Part shown: in pieces, positions 36,069 through 44,891 of the stretch
Layout: every line of letters starts with the position of its first letter
Position numbering within the stretch: the stretch's first letter is position 1
Assembly: GCF_038592985.1 (NCBI RefSeq)
Contig: NZ_CP151951.1
Location: 3,153,001 to 3,217,000 of the forward strand
Reading direction: 5' to 3'
From: Paenibacillus sp. FSL R10-2782
Lineage (GTDB): Bacteria; Bacillota; Bacilli; Paenibacillales; Paenibacillaceae
DNA: 64,000 bases
Program-made: the position numbers and the translations under genes
Notes under the pieces: model-generated
Told to the model about the DNA's origin: nothing
Databases searched by the model: none
What the model saw: only the letters and a program-made list of their open reading frames with translations

Positions 36069-36344
36069 TTATTTTTTCATCATCATTTTCATCAACGATT
36101 CCATATTGGAAGGACTCATTCCGCTCTTTTTGACGGCACCGACAATATCCCTTACTGTATCTTCCGACACCGGAATGTTGGCCATCGCAGATACCTGCTT
36201 TATCAACTGACGCAACTGTGCTTCACTTTGAAGCGTGTCCGCTTTAACGGTGCTTGCCAGCTTTTTCACCGCATTTTCAGATATGTTTTTTCCGCCTTTT
36301 TTGTTAATGGCCTTCAACGCATCTTTCGGAAAGTTTCTACTCAC
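36069..36344 (-). CDS. spoVIF: Stage VI sporulation protein F
   Basis: 91 residues from a GTG at 36344 preceded by GGAGGAGGGG. Rich in Lys and Met, ending in SMESLMKMMMKK-type sequence; the segments FPKDALKAINKKGGKNISEN (about 5-24) and DTVRDIVGAVKKSGMSP (about 62-78) match the SpoVIF/YjcC family. In B. subtilis it affects GerE-dependent coat gene expression and coat assembly. Single-gene unit with its own terminator. Confidence 0.88.
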   Translation of the reverse strand: MSRNFPKDALKAINKKGGKNISENAVKKLASTVKADTLQSEAQLRQLIKQVSAMANIPVSEDTVRDIVGAVKKSGMSPSNMESLMKMMMKK

Positions 36345-36439
36345 ATTCTCCCCTCCTCCGCCATTGCTCAACTCAGTGTATGAACGGTGAAAGCCAAAGG
36401 TGATTAAGCTTACAAAAGACATGCCATACGCCTAACTGA

Positions 36440-36489
36440 AAAAGGCTGTCTCAACCTGTAGATAAAATCTACTTGCGAGACAGCCTTTT
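36440..36489 (-). terminator. gpsA terminator
   Basis: GGCTGTCTC (36444-36452) pairs with GAGACAGCC (36477-36485), with an inner GTAGAT/ATCTAC stem; the minus strand continues with TTTTTC. Confidence 0.85.
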
Positions 36490-36515
36490 GTATGTTTTTA
36501 TGTGTAGCTAAACCT

Positions 36516-37556
36516 TTATGAATGCCATTGTTCCCATGTTTGCAGAGGCATGACTTCCATTTCGGTTTTCGGGTCGCGCCCCATGAGCGCCTCGACGGCC
36601 TTGCGGACGTCACGTCCTTCAAATAGTACCCCGTACAGCACTTCCGTAATAGGCATCTGAACACCCAGCTTTTGCGAGATCGCATAGGCTGCTTTTGTCG
36701 TCCGAATGCCTTCTACCACCATACCCATGGATTCTAGCACATCATCAAGCTTTTGCCCCTGCCCAAGCATTGAGCCTGCACGCCAATTACGGCTGTGACG
36801 GCTCGTTGCGGTAACGACCAGATCGCCAATGCCTGCAAGCCCGGCAAAGGTCAACGGATTGGCTCCCATTTCTACTCCGGCACGAGTAATCTCTGCCAAC
36901 CCACGGGTTAGCAAAGCCGCTTTTGCATTATCCCCGAAGCCTAATCCGTCCGACATACCCGCACCCAGAGCGATAATGTTCTTCAATGCTCCCGACAACT
37001 CCACACCTAACAAATCCCGGTTCGTATACACACGGAAATAGGAGTTCATAAACAGCTCCTGTGCAGCCTGTGCTGCCTTCTCATTAGACGAGGCTACGAC
37101 AACCGTCGTAGGACATTTTCGCACCACTTCTTCCGCATGGCTCGGACCGGACAGCACGGCAATATCACCCTCCGCAACTTCCAGCTCTTCTGAAATCACC
37201 GTGGACATACGTTTGAGTGTTTCCGTTTCAAAGCCTTTAATGGCATGGACAATCAGCATATCCTTGCTAAAGAATGCTTTCAAACTACGCGCCACCTGAC
37301 GCGCAGCAGCGGAAGGAGCTACGATTACGACTGCTTTAGAACCGGACACCGCAACTTCCATATCGGTTGTAGCCATAATCCGTTCAGACAGGATGGAGCC
37401 AGGTAAATAGCGTTCATTCGTATGCTTCTTATTGATTTCAGCAGCTTGCTGTTCGTTTCTCGTCCAGACAGAGACATTGTTGTTATTGGCCGCAAGGACG
37501 GAAGCCAGAGCCGTTCCCCAACTGCCCGCGACCAGCACAGCTATTTTCTCAGACAA
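36516..37556 (-). CDS. gpsA: Glycerol-3-phosphate dehydrogenase [NAD(P)+]
   Basis: 346 residues from a TTG at 37556 behind AAAGGAGGAG; the longer open frame has no other ribosome site. It reduces dihydroxyacetone phosphate to sn-glycerol 3-phosphate for phospholipids. Catalytic Lys is in GALKNIIALGAG (about 190-201), HSRNWRAGSMLG and GMVVEGIRTTKAAY are conserved. Unusual: the first Gly of the dinucleotide-binding GxGSWGTALA is Val (VAGSWGTALA, about 9-18). Overlaps plsY by 8 bases; with plsY it starts phospholipid synthesis. Confidence 0.95.
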   Translation of the reverse strand: MSEKIAVLVAGSWGTALASVLAANNNNVSVWTRNEQQAAEINKKHTNERYLPGSILSERIMATTDMEVAVSGSKAVVIVAPSAAARQVARSLKAFFSKDMLIVHAIKGFETETLKRMSTVISEELEVAEGDIAVLSGPSHAEEVVRKCPTTVVVASSNEKAAQAAQELFMNSYFRVYTNRDLLGVELSGALKNIIALGAGMSDGLGFGDNAKAALLTRGLAEITRAGVEMGANPLTFAGLAGIGDLVVTATSRHSRNWRAGSMLGQGQKLDDVLESMGMVVEGIRTTKAAYAISQKLGVQMPITEVLYGVLFEGRDVRKAVEALMGRDPKTEMEVMPLQTWEQWHS

Positions 37557-38157
37557 GACGATCTCCTCCTTTGGAGCCAAGCTTGTTTTCTTTCCCCCGT
37601 ACCAGTTTGGCAATGTTGGTACGATGTCTCCACACAGCAAACACACAAATAACCAGAGCCGTCCAGAAGAACTGCCATTCATAACCAAGTACCAGCAATA
37701 TCCAAGGGGTCAAAATGACAAAAATCAGCGATCCAAGGGATACATAGCGCGTAATTACGATTGCGAGAATCGCAATAATTCCAGCATACAATGCCGGAAG
37801 TAAGGCAATCGAGACCAATACACCAATGGCGGTAGCAATACCTTTTCCACCGCGAAAGTGAAAATATACCGGCCAGTTATGGCCTGCAATGGCCGCAATG
37901 CCACACAAACCCGGTAACCAGAGTGAATTTCCGCCAAGCCAGTGCCCAATCAGCACCGCAATAATCCCTTTAAGTACGTCCAGCAGCAGTACCAGTATGG
38001 CAGGGCCTTTACCAAGCACACGCAGCGTATTCGTCGCGCCGGCATTGCCGCTTCCATGCTGGCGAATGTCGATTCCTTTTAATTTTCCATACAGCAGACT
38101 GAAGCTGACAGAGCCAAGCAAGTAACTGAGTACGATGGCAACGATCTGTAAAATCAA
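37549..38157 (-). CDS. plsY: Glycerol-3-phosphate acyltransferase PlsY
   Basis: 202 residues, five membrane helices. It transfers acyl groups from acyl-phosphate to glycerol 3-phosphate. The three PlsY motifs are visible: SFSLLYGKLKGIDIRQHGSG (about 21-40, followed by NAGATN), GHNWPVYFHFRGGKGIATA (about 92-110) and RYVSLGSL. C-terminal basic tail. Coupled to gpsA, whose product is its substrate, and 11 bases after der. Confidence 0.95.
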   Translation of the reverse strand: MILQIVAIVLSYLLGSVSFSLLYGKLKGIDIRQHGSGNAGATNTLRVLGKGPAILVLLLDVLKGIIAVLIGHWLGGNSLWLPGLCGIAAIAGHNWPVYFHFRGGKGIATAIGVLVSIALLPALYAGIIAILAIVITRYVSLGSLIFVILTPWILLVLGYEWQFFWTALVICVFAVWRHRTNIAKLVRGKENKLGSKGGDRLV

Positions 38158-38168
38158 CCTATTCGCTC

Positions 38169-39491
38169 CTAACCTTCGTCAGACTTGCGCCGTGTAAAGA
38201 TACGAATTGGAGTTCCCTCAAAGTTGAAGGCGGCGCGAATTTTGTTCTCCAGATAACGCTCGTAAGAGAAGTGCATCATTTCCGGATCATTTACAAATAC
38301 AACCATCGTAGGCGGCTTAACAGCAACCTGAGTTACGTAGTTAATACGCATACGGCGTCCTTTGTCAGTTGGCGGAGGATTAATCGCAACCGCATCGGAA
38401 ATAACATCGTTCAGCAAATGCGTCTGAATACGCAAGACATGCTGCTGCGCCACATGCTGAACAACAGGGAGCAGCTTTTGCAAGCGCTGCTTTGTTTTAG
38501 CAGACAAGAACACAATCGGAGCATAGGTCATGAACAGAAAGTGATCGCGAATTTTAGTTTCAAACTGGCGCATCGTTTTATCGTCCTTATCCACGACATC
38601 CCATTTGTTCACAACAAACAGCGAGGCTTTACCCGCTTCATATGCGTATCCAGCAATGTGCTTATCCTGCTCAATAATACCTTCCTCGCCGTTAATAACG
38701 ACCAGTACGACATCTGCACGCTCAATAGCACGCATTGCACGCATCACACTATATTTTTCTGTCGTCTCATATACTTTACCACGTTTACGCATACCCGCCG
38801 TATCAATCAGTACATACTTCTGACCGTCTTTTTCAAAAGGCGTATCAATTGCATCACGCGTTGTACCTGCAATGTCACTAACAATAACCCGTTCCTCTCC
38901 CAGAATGGCGTTAACGAGCGAGGATTTACCTACGTTCGGGCGGCCGATCAAGGCAACACGGATCACATCTTCATCATAAATGTCCTCTTCCAGCTCAGGC
39001 AAATTGGACGTAATCGCATCCAATAGGTCACCAAGACCTATACCGTGGCTACCGGAAATGGCAATAGGGTCGCCGAATCCATAGGAATAAAACTCATAAA
39101 TCAGATCCGCACGTTCCAGATTGTCCACCTTGTTTACAGCCACAATAACAGGCTTGCCTGAACGATACAGCATTTGGGCTACCTCTTCATCAGATTGCGT
39201 AATCCCAGCCTTCGCATCACTCATGAATACAATAACATCTGCTTCTTCTATAGCTAGTTCGGCTTGCATTCGGATGGATTTCAAGATTTCATCTTCTCCA
39301 TCTATCTCAATGCCGCCAGTATCAATAATACTGAAGGATTTACCGTTCCACTCCGATATACCGTAAATCCGGTCACGGGTGATTCCAGGCTTATCTTCCA
39401 CTATGGATAAACGATCCCCGATAATCCGATTAAAAATAGTGGATTTACCCACATTCGGACGACCGACAATAGCCACAACGGGTCTTGCCAT
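38169..39491 (-). CDS. der: Ribosome-assembly GTPase Der (EngA)
   Basis: 440 residues from the ATG at 39491 (AGGAGGAG upstream). Two tandem GTPase domains, each with GRPNVGKS (about 9-16 and 183-190), DTAGG/DTAGM and NKVD / NKWD motifs, then a KH-like C-terminal domain (about 350-440). It assists late assembly of the 50S subunit. der-plsY-gpsA order is close to B. subtilis (yphC-yphB-gpsA region). Confidence 0.97.
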   Translation of the reverse strand: MARPVVAIVGRPNVGKSTIFNRIIGDRLSIVEDKPGITRDRIYGISEWNGKSFSIIDTGGIEIDGEDEILKSIRMQAELAIEEADVIVFMSDAKAGITQSDEEVAQMLYRSGKPVIVAVNKVDNLERADLIYEFYSYGFGDPIAISGSHGIGLGDLLDAITSNLPELEEDIYDEDVIRVALIGRPNVGKSSLVNAILGEERVIVSDIAGTTRDAIDTPFEKDGQKYVLIDTAGMRKRGKVYETTEKYSVMRAMRAIERADVVLVVINGEEGIIEQDKHIAGYAYEAGKASLFVVNKWDVVDKDDKTMRQFETKIRDHFLFMTYAPIVFLSAKTKQRLQKLLPVVQHVAQQHVLRIQTHLLNDVISDAVAINPPPTDKGRRMRINYVTQVAVKPPTMVVFVNDPEMMHFSYERYLENKIRAAFNFEGTPIRIFTRRKSDEG

Positions 39492-39567
39492 AAATTCACT
39501 CCTCCTGTCAATTCTTCCGCTATCATCATAGCAAAAAACATGCCTGTTAGCGATATTGTCACGTAAC

Positions 39568-39597
39568 AACAATCGGCGAACCCTCTGGGTCCGCCGA
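39568..39597 (-). terminator. Hairpin after the S1-domain gene
   Basis: ATCGGCG...CCC / GGG...CGCCGAT on the minus strand with T-rich TGTTGTT afterwards; a moderate intrinsic terminator between ypfD and der. Confidence 0.55.
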
Positions 39598-39635
39598 TGG
39601 TGTACGTTATGCTTATAAAGTGTATTGATTCAAAC

Positions 39636-40862
39636 TCATTTAAATTTGTTCAGTTTATCGCCAAAACGTTCGCCAAGCGTAATGCTCAGACCGGAATTAT
39701 TCAAAGAAACGTTCGGATTGTTCAGTTCCTCACGAGGTGCGCGGGATGCACGTGGCGCTCTTTCTGCTCTTGGAGCAGCTTCTGGAGCTTCCTCAGTTTC
39801 TTTAATGCTCAGGCTAACACGTTTTTCAGTAGGACTCATTTCAAGAATTTTAACCTTTACTTCTTGTCCTTCTTCCAAAACTTCTTGTGGAGTTCCGATG
39901 TGTTTGTGGGAAATTTGGGAGATATGAACCAAACCTTCCACGCCAGGAGCGATTTCAACGAATGCACCGAAGTTAACCAGACGTTTAACAACGCCTGTTA
40001 CAACGTCACCGTTGTTAAATTGTCCAGCAGCAGATTCCCAAGGTCCAGGCTGTGCAGCTTTCATGCTCAAGCTGATTTTTCCTTTTTCAGGGTCCACTTT
40101 CAGGACTTTCACTTTTACTTGTTCGCCTTCAGAAACCGCATCGGAAGGCTTGTCAACATGAGTCCAGGCAATTTCAGATACATGAACCAAACCATCCACG
40201 CCGCCTACGTCAACGAAAGCACCGAATTGAGTGAGACGTTGAACCGTACCCACGATTTCTTGTCCTTCTTTCAGCTCAGCCATTACTTTAAGCTTGTTGG
40301 CTTCGAATTCTGCTTCCAGAACGTCTTTTTGAGAAAGGATTACTTTGTTGTTTTCATGATCCAGCTCTTTCACGACAACACGCAATGTGCGGCCTTTGTA
40401 ATCGCTGAAATCTTCAACGAAATGGCGTTCTACCATGGATGCAGGGATAAATCCGCGCAGACCCACGTCTACAACGATGCCGCCTTTAACGACATCATTA
40501 ACAACCACTTCAAATACTTCTTTGCTTTCAAACAGCTGCTCCAGCTTTTCCCAAGCATTTTCGCTGTCGATTGCACGTTTGGACAGAACAAGTTTTTCTT
40601 TGCCGTCGTCGATGCTGATAATTCTAGCTTCAACCTCTTGACCTACTTGTACTGCTTCTTCTGCGTTGTCCAAACCAGAAGACAACTCGCGAATTGGAAT
40701 AATTCCATCGTATTTATATCCAATGCTCACTACCGCTTGGTTATCTTCCAATTTCACGATTGTACCTTTAACGGTGTCACCTTTTTTCAGGGAGACGATT
40801 TGATCGAGCTCGTCTTGGTTTGCCGCTTCAGCAGCTTCTTGATTTTTAATTTCTTCCGACAT
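39636..40862 (-). CDS. ypfD: S1 RNA-binding domain protein (ribosomal protein S1 homologue, YpfD type)
   Basis: 408 residues with four S1 domains (about 20-90, 108-175, 193-263, 280-350), each with the G-x-V-x-x-L ... GFVD/GLVHVSE signature. A Pro/Ala/Arg-rich stretch (about 360-385) and a short tail follow. Shorter than the six-domain E. coli S1; the Bacillus homologue is dispensable and not a stable ribosomal subunit. Strongly biased codon use suggests high expression. Start has TGAGGAGGG upstream. It follows cmk and plsC as in B. subtilis. Confidence 0.93.
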   Translation of the reverse strand: MSEEIKNQEAAEAANQDELDQIVSLKKGDTVKGTIVKLEDNQAVVSIGYKYDGIIPIRELSSGLDNAEEAVQVGQEVEARIISIDDGKEKLVLSKRAIDSENAWEKLEQLFESKEVFEVVVNDVVKGGIVVDVGLRGFIPASMVERHFVEDFSDYKGRTLRVVVKELDHENNKVILSQKDVLEAEFEANKLKVMAELKEGQEIVGTVQRLTQFGAFVDVGGVDGLVHVSEIAWTHVDKPSDAVSEGEQVKVKVLKVDPEKGKISLSMKAAQPGPWESAAGQFNNGDVVTGVVKRLVNFGAFVEIAPGVEGLVHISQISHKHIGTPQEVLEEGQEVKVKILEMSPTEKRVSLSIKETEEAPEAAPRAERAPRASRAPREELNNPNVSLNNSGLSITLGERFGDKLNKFK

Positions 40863-40981
40863 GTCAATACCCTCCTCAATTCAAAAAAACCATTTATTTA
40901 AACCTGCGCATGGCAGAGTTCAAAACACTGTTAAACTTCTGTTCTAGTTTTCCGAGATTAGACACAATTCATGCAGGCCTT

Positions 40982-41575
40982 TCAATTAATCGTAGGCTCG
41001 CCGGTTTCTCGCATTGTACGAATACGAGTCATAATCTCTTCTGTTGCCAGTTCAAGCGGATCTCCTTCGATAACGGCGCCTTTTTGGTAAGCATCCAAAT
41101 TAACAGGTTTACCGTATATCACTTTCGTTTTACGGAAAAGCTTGTAATCACCAACAATGGCGACCGGAACGGCAGCCGCTCCACTACGCAGCGCAAAGCT
41201 GGCAGCACCCTTTTTACCGATTCCCCCGGCTCCCCTGGAACCTTCGGGAAAGATCCCCATAACCTTACCTTCACGCAAAATGGTCAAGGCCAGCTTAATG
41301 GATTCCTTGCTCACACCACCGCGTTTGACTGGAAAAGCTCCCAGCTTGTCAATTAACGGACCAAGTACAGGCGTATTAAATAGCTCGGCTTTCGCCATAA
41401 AGTGAACCTTTCGATCCAGCAAAATGCCAACTGTCGGAGGGTCCAGATTACTAATATGGTTAGAACACAACAGTACTCCGCCCACAGCAGGAACATTTTC
41501 CCTGCCTACTGCCTCAAGTCTGAACAGAAAGCGGTATATGAGACGCAAAATACGGACGCATACAGCATATATCAT
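40982..41575 (-). CDS. plsC: 1-acyl-sn-glycerol-3-phosphate acyltransferase
   Basis: 197 residues with an N-terminal hydrophobic segment. The catalytic NHISNLD (HX4D, about 39-45) and the substrate-binding FPEGSRG (about 114-120) are intact. It acylates lysophosphatidic acid to phosphatidic acid, completing the pathway begun by PlsY. ATGA overlap with cmk. Confidence 0.93.
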   Translation of the reverse strand: MIYAVCVRILRLIYRFLFRLEAVGRENVPAVGGVLLCSNHISNLDPPTVGILLDRKVHFMAKAELFNTPVLGPLIDKLGAFPVKRGGVSKESIKLALTILREGKVMGIFPEGSRGAGGIGKKGAASFALRSGAAAVPVAIVGDYKLFRKTKVIYGKPVNLDAYQKGAVIEGDPLELATEEIMTRIRTMRETGEPTIN

Positions 41576-42279
41576 TGGCTGATCTCTCCATCCTTCGCCG
41601 TGTTGCAGTAAGATACAATGGTACCGACGACATCCTGAATGCCCATATGGGTTGTATCCAACATGATAGCGTCGTCACTGCAACGAAGCGGGGATACCTC
41701 CCTCTCCTCATCAAGCTTGTCACGTGCCGCAATGTCACGTTCGAGCTGCTCCAGAGTAATATCATCAGTTCCGCTTAGTTCTTTAAACCGGCGAGAGGCA
41801 CGTTCCTGAACACTTGCGGTCATAAACACCTTGACTTCCGCATCAGGAAGCACAGTGGTTCCAATATCACGACCATCCATAACGACACCTTTACGAGCTG
41901 CCATTTCACGCTGGTTTTCAGTCAAACGCGAACGTAACCCCGCAATACTCGAATACTGTGACACCTTGCCTGTCACTTCCATCGAACGAATCACTGTCGT
42001 TACATCTTCCCCGTTACAATAAACCTTTTGGCCTGTAGGGTCCGGTACTAATTCAATCACCAGCTCGGGCACATGTTGAAGCACTTTTTGTACATTTTCC
42101 GCCGGAATTTCCTTGCGAATCATATACCACGTTGCTGCCCGGTACATCGCTCCGGTATCTACATAAACATAAGAAAGTGCTTTCGCTACCAAGCGGGCCA
42201 CCGTACTTTTCCCTGCACCAGCAGGTCCATCAATGGCTACATTTATTTTATTACTTGAAGATACATGTTGCCTTGCCAA
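41572..42279 (-). CDS. cmk: Cytidylate (CMP/dCMP) kinase
   Basis: 235 residues from a TTG at 42279 with AGGAGG about 9 bases upstream. The P-loop is IDGPAGAGKSTVAR (about 16-29); GRDIGTTVLPDAEVKVF (about 133-149) is the CMP-binding region and SRRFKE the lid. It phosphorylates CMP and dCMP. plsC is coupled downstream. Confidence 0.95.
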   Translation of the reverse strand: MARQHVSSSNKINVAIDGPAGAGKSTVARLVAKALSYVYVDTGAMYRAATWYMIRKEIPAENVQKVLQHVPELVIELVPDPTGQKVYCNGEDVTTVIRSMEVTGKVSQYSSIAGLRSRLTENQREMAARKGVVMDGRDIGTTVLPDAEVKVFMTASVQERASRRFKELSGTDDITLEQLERDIAARDKLDEEREVSPLRCSDDAIMLDTTHMGIQDVVGTIVSYCNTAKDGEISQ

Positions 42280-42308
42280 CGGGTAATTCCTCCTAACCTA
42301 ACCTCAAG

Positions 42309-42329
42309 AAAAAAGCAGGCATTGCCTGC
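42309..42329 (-). terminator. Terminator after the PilZ-protein gene
   Basis: Minus strand GCAGGCA-A-TGCCTGC (42329-42315) followed by TTTTTTC, between motI and cmk. Confidence 0.85.
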
Positions 42330-42411
42330 GACGTGAAAATTATACCACACATTCAGAGTTGATGCAAAATGAACGGCAGGTTAACAATAAAAGAATAAAC
42401 CGAGATGATGG

Positions 42412-43080
42412 CTATCTCCCCCGGAATTCCAACTGACGCTCAAAGCAATATTTGATAAGCTTTTGACGCTCCTGATCAGCAATTTTCTCATATTTTAGCA
42501 TGATCAGACTGCGACCGTTTTCCATTTGCTGAATACGTACAATTTCGGATTGGAACGGGACATGCTCCTGAGTTCCATTTTTATAAGGGATCAGAATCCA
42601 GCAGGACAATGATTCACCTTCTTCCAGGTGATGTGATCCTTGAGTCTGAAAAGAAACCCCTCCACCTCCCACATCATGTGTCTCAGCTACAAACCTTGAT
42701 TCGTTTGATCCATACTTTACGGCAATTTCCAGGTTGGCCTGAACCCTTAGAAAATTTCGACGCTGAATTTTGCTGATGCTGTCTGGGATAGGCTTGTGAA
42801 TGCGGACCATCCGAAGCACATCCTCTTTAAAGCCGGTAACGTGGGTATTGAAGTAGTTTTTTATTCCACCCTCGCTCATAAAAAATATCGACAGTTCTTC
42901 TCCTAAAAACAGTTTTTTCAGTTGCCCGCTCGTTTGAGACATGGGTATTTCTATTAGAAAGTTCTGGGACTCCTCTTCCGCAATACGCGACTTAAATTCA
43001 AAATGTTCGTCCGCATGATCGGTACCAGCCACTTGTATGTATAGCACATCATTAATTTTAGGAAACAAACCGCCCACCAT
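42412..43080 (-). CDS. motI: PilZ-domain flagellar brake protein (YpfA/MotI-like)
   Basis: Up to 222 residues; the ATG at 43080 is very close to AAGG, and a TTG four codons in is better spaced, so the start is uncertain. An N-terminal YcgR_2-type barrel (about 5-95) precedes a PilZ domain with the c-di-GMP motif RRNFLRV (about 108-114) and DVGGGGVSF (about 139-147, D/N-x-S/G-x-x-G). When bound to c-di-GMP the B. subtilis homologue engages MotA and stops flagellar rotation. Position next to ypeB and cmk as in B. subtilis. Confidence 0.9.
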   Translation of the reverse strand: MVGGLFPKINDVLYIQVAGTDHADEHFEFKSRIAEEESQNFLIEIPMSQTSGQLKKLFLGEELSIFFMSEGGIKNYFNTHVTGFKEDVLRMVRIHKPIPDSISKIQRRNFLRVQANLEIAVKYGSNESRFVAETHDVGGGGVSFQTQGSHHLEEGESLSCWILIPYKNGTQEHVPFQSEIVRIQQMENGRSLIMLKYEKIADQERQKLIKYCFERQLEFRGR

Positions 43081-43173
43081 CCTTATCTATTTAAAAGCTT
43101 TAATAAGGTATATAATACCACGACTTTATGCCTATTTTAAGCATTATATTTGCTATAACCATGTCAAAAGCAC

Positions 43174-43198
43174 AAAAAACCTCCTTATTGAAGGAGGT
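43174..43198 (-). terminator. ypeB terminator
   Basis: Minus strand ACCTCCTT-CAAT-AAGGAGGT followed by TTTTTTG, 46 bases after the ypeB stop. Confidence 0.85.
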
Positions 43199-43244
43199 CT
43201 AGCGTGACTAATGGTTCATTTTTACGTATTTACCCTATTTACAC

Positions 43245-44627
43245 TTAAACATGACTTCCAGAAGTCGGTTCGTCCGAGTCTTTAACTTGCTCAATCGTTT
43301 CTTCCATCCCCGTATCAGCGTTAATGTAGATCCGGTAAATGGAGCCGTTGATTTTCCCGCCAAATTCATAACACAGTACCTCTTTGGACAGTTCATTTTC
43401 AATCAGTGCTTTCCGGTGATACGTTTCACGAAACTCAGGGTTCAGCTTTGCACGTGCTGCCTTCACATCCAGCTTAGCCTTCGGAATACGGCGGAGATGG
43501 CTGTGCTCGTACACGTAGTCACTCGACTGAAAACCGATCACTTGCCCGTTATCGAGGCCCGATCTAACTGTGATTTTTTCTGGATATATGATCACATCCC
43601 CTTTTTGGGTGGCGAATGTGATGCTGGCTAAATTTCCATTTTCATCATAAGAAACAGGCTTCATCCCCGGATATCCCTTACGTTGGAGGTATTCACTCGC
43701 ATAGCGGATCGCCTCATTGCGAGTTGATTTTTTCGGGCCAACCGTTCTCATATCATGGTAAGAAATAAGCTTGCCGCCTTTTTTGGTATAATCCATGGTG
43801 GCTACAGGCTTCTGTTTGTTATACAAAGTAGCTGTATAGGATGCCCATTCCGTTCCTTTACCATTTTCATGGACACGGATTTGGCTTTCCGGTTTCCCTG
43901 TAAATTCTGCCGCATTCCGCTTAATTTGCTCCGCGCTCACAGCAGGAAGACTCAGCTTCTTCACAGAGCGCTTATCATAGATGCTAGCCACGGATGGTCC
44001 CCAATCCAGCTCCTTGTAGCTCTCCACCTTTTTGTCCACAGTTTGGAAGCCATCAATAATGGTGTTATCCTTTGGACCCGTTTGTGAGCCTGGCGCCATG
44101 TCTACATCCGTCCAGCGCAAGTTTTTGCTAATAACTTTTTGACGAACTTCGTGCATATTTTTCGAAATTTCTTTGGAATTGTTATATAACGCTTTTAGAT
44201 TTGATATTTCTTTCTCATTCAAAGGCTCGTGGTCCAGATCACGTACGGCAGTCTGGTACGAAAATGCAGATACATGCGACAGCAAATCCTTCGCATGATT
44301 AAACGGCATTACATTGAGAGGCAACTGATTAACATCATTTTGGGCCTCACTTGTAATCCTCCACACGTTCATCAAACATTTGCGATGCATCGCGTGTGAA
44401 GTATTATGGACAGCAACCGCGTTACCAAGTTGGGAGTGCAGCTGGTCCATACGAAACGACAAATCATGAAACGCACGCTGATATTGATTTTCCGCTTTAA
44501 TCGACATGCTTTTTGCCTGAAGAGATACCTCTTTTCTCATCTGGCTTTCCCGATAACCCCACACAAATGCTCCTATCAGAATCAGGGTAACAATCGGAAA
44601 CATTACGGCACTAAGTCGTCTATACAT
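43245..44627 (-). CDS. ypeB: Germination protein YpeB
   Basis: 460 residues: N-terminal membrane anchor (about 8-26), a helical domain to about residue 210, then three PepSY-like modules (regions near 235-300, 305-375 and 385-455). YpeB normally protects and localises the cortex-lytic enzyme SleB in the spore. In B. subtilis sleB lies immediately upstream; here that place is taken by a small zinc-ribbon gene and prsW. Start has GAAAGGAG upstream. Confidence 0.94.
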   Translation of the reverse strand: MYRRLSAVMFPIVTLILIGAFVWGYRESQMRKEVSLQAKSMSIKAENQYQRAFHDLSFRMDQLHSQLGNAVAVHNTSHAMHRKCLMNVWRITSEAQNDVNQLPLNVMPFNHAKDLLSHVSAFSYQTAVRDLDHEPLNEKEISNLKALYNNSKEISKNMHEVRQKVISKNLRWTDVDMAPGSQTGPKDNTIIDGFQTVDKKVESYKELDWGPSVASIYDKRSVKKLSLPAVSAEQIKRNAAEFTGKPESQIRVHENGKGTEWASYTATLYNKQKPVATMDYTKKGGKLISYHDMRTVGPKKSTRNEAIRYASEYLQRKGYPGMKPVSYDENGNLASITFATQKGDVIIYPEKITVRSGLDNGQVIGFQSSDYVYEHSHLRRIPKAKLDVKAARAKLNPEFRETYHRKALIENELSKEVLCYEFGGKINGSIYRIYINADTGMEETIEQVKDSDEPTSGSHV

Positions 44628-44651
44628 ATTGGGAGTCTCCTTTCTTCAAGT

Positions 44652-44667
44652 ACACTACCGATAGTGT
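44652..44667 (-). terminator. Short palindrome between the zinc-ribbon gene and ypeB
   Basis: ACACTA-CCGA-TAGTGT; perfect 6-bp stem without T-run. Could be an operator near the ypeB start or a weak hairpin. Confidence 0.35.
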
Positions 44668-44685
44668 GACAAGAAGAATGCTCTC

Positions 44686-44838
44686 TTATGCATGGTTTTC
44701 CATAAGTTCGATAATAAACTCACAGTTATCGCAGATACAGCGCTTAAATCCGGTCTGAACACTCCCTTGCTCCATCCGTCCTCTCAGTACGAAACGTTCA
44801 CCACACCTTTTACAATATATCCTCACTTTAATACGCAA
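44686..44838 (-). CDS. Small zinc-ribbon protein (50 aa)
   Basis: Starts at a TTG (44838) with AAAGAGGTG about 8 bases upstream; a GTG at 44826 is a second possibility. YCKRCGERF (about 8-16) and KRCICDNCEF (about 32-41) give a C-x2-C ... C-x4-C or C-x2-C pattern that would bind one Zn2+, as in rubredoxin-like or Com-like ribbons. Between them lies a basic, Gly/Gln-rich stretch. No known family can be named. It sits between prsW and ypeB, the place of sleB in B. subtilis. Confidence 0.7.
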   Translation of the reverse strand: MRIKVRIYCKRCGERFVLRGRMEQGSVQTGFKRCICDNCEFIIELMENHA

Positions 44839-44891
44839 AAAAAGACACCTCTTTCTCTGACAGGTTTGTCAGATTAGTGTGCCCTAATTTG

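Noticed and set aside
38271..39026. 251-codon plus-strand frame across der
   Set aside because: Antisense shadow of a highly conserved GTPase gene; no ribosome site or protein features.
39597..40901. 434-codon plus-strand reading frame
   Set aside because: Lies exactly antisense to the S1-domain gene; long antisense frames arise from that gene's strong codon bias. Phe/Asn-rich translation with no domain.
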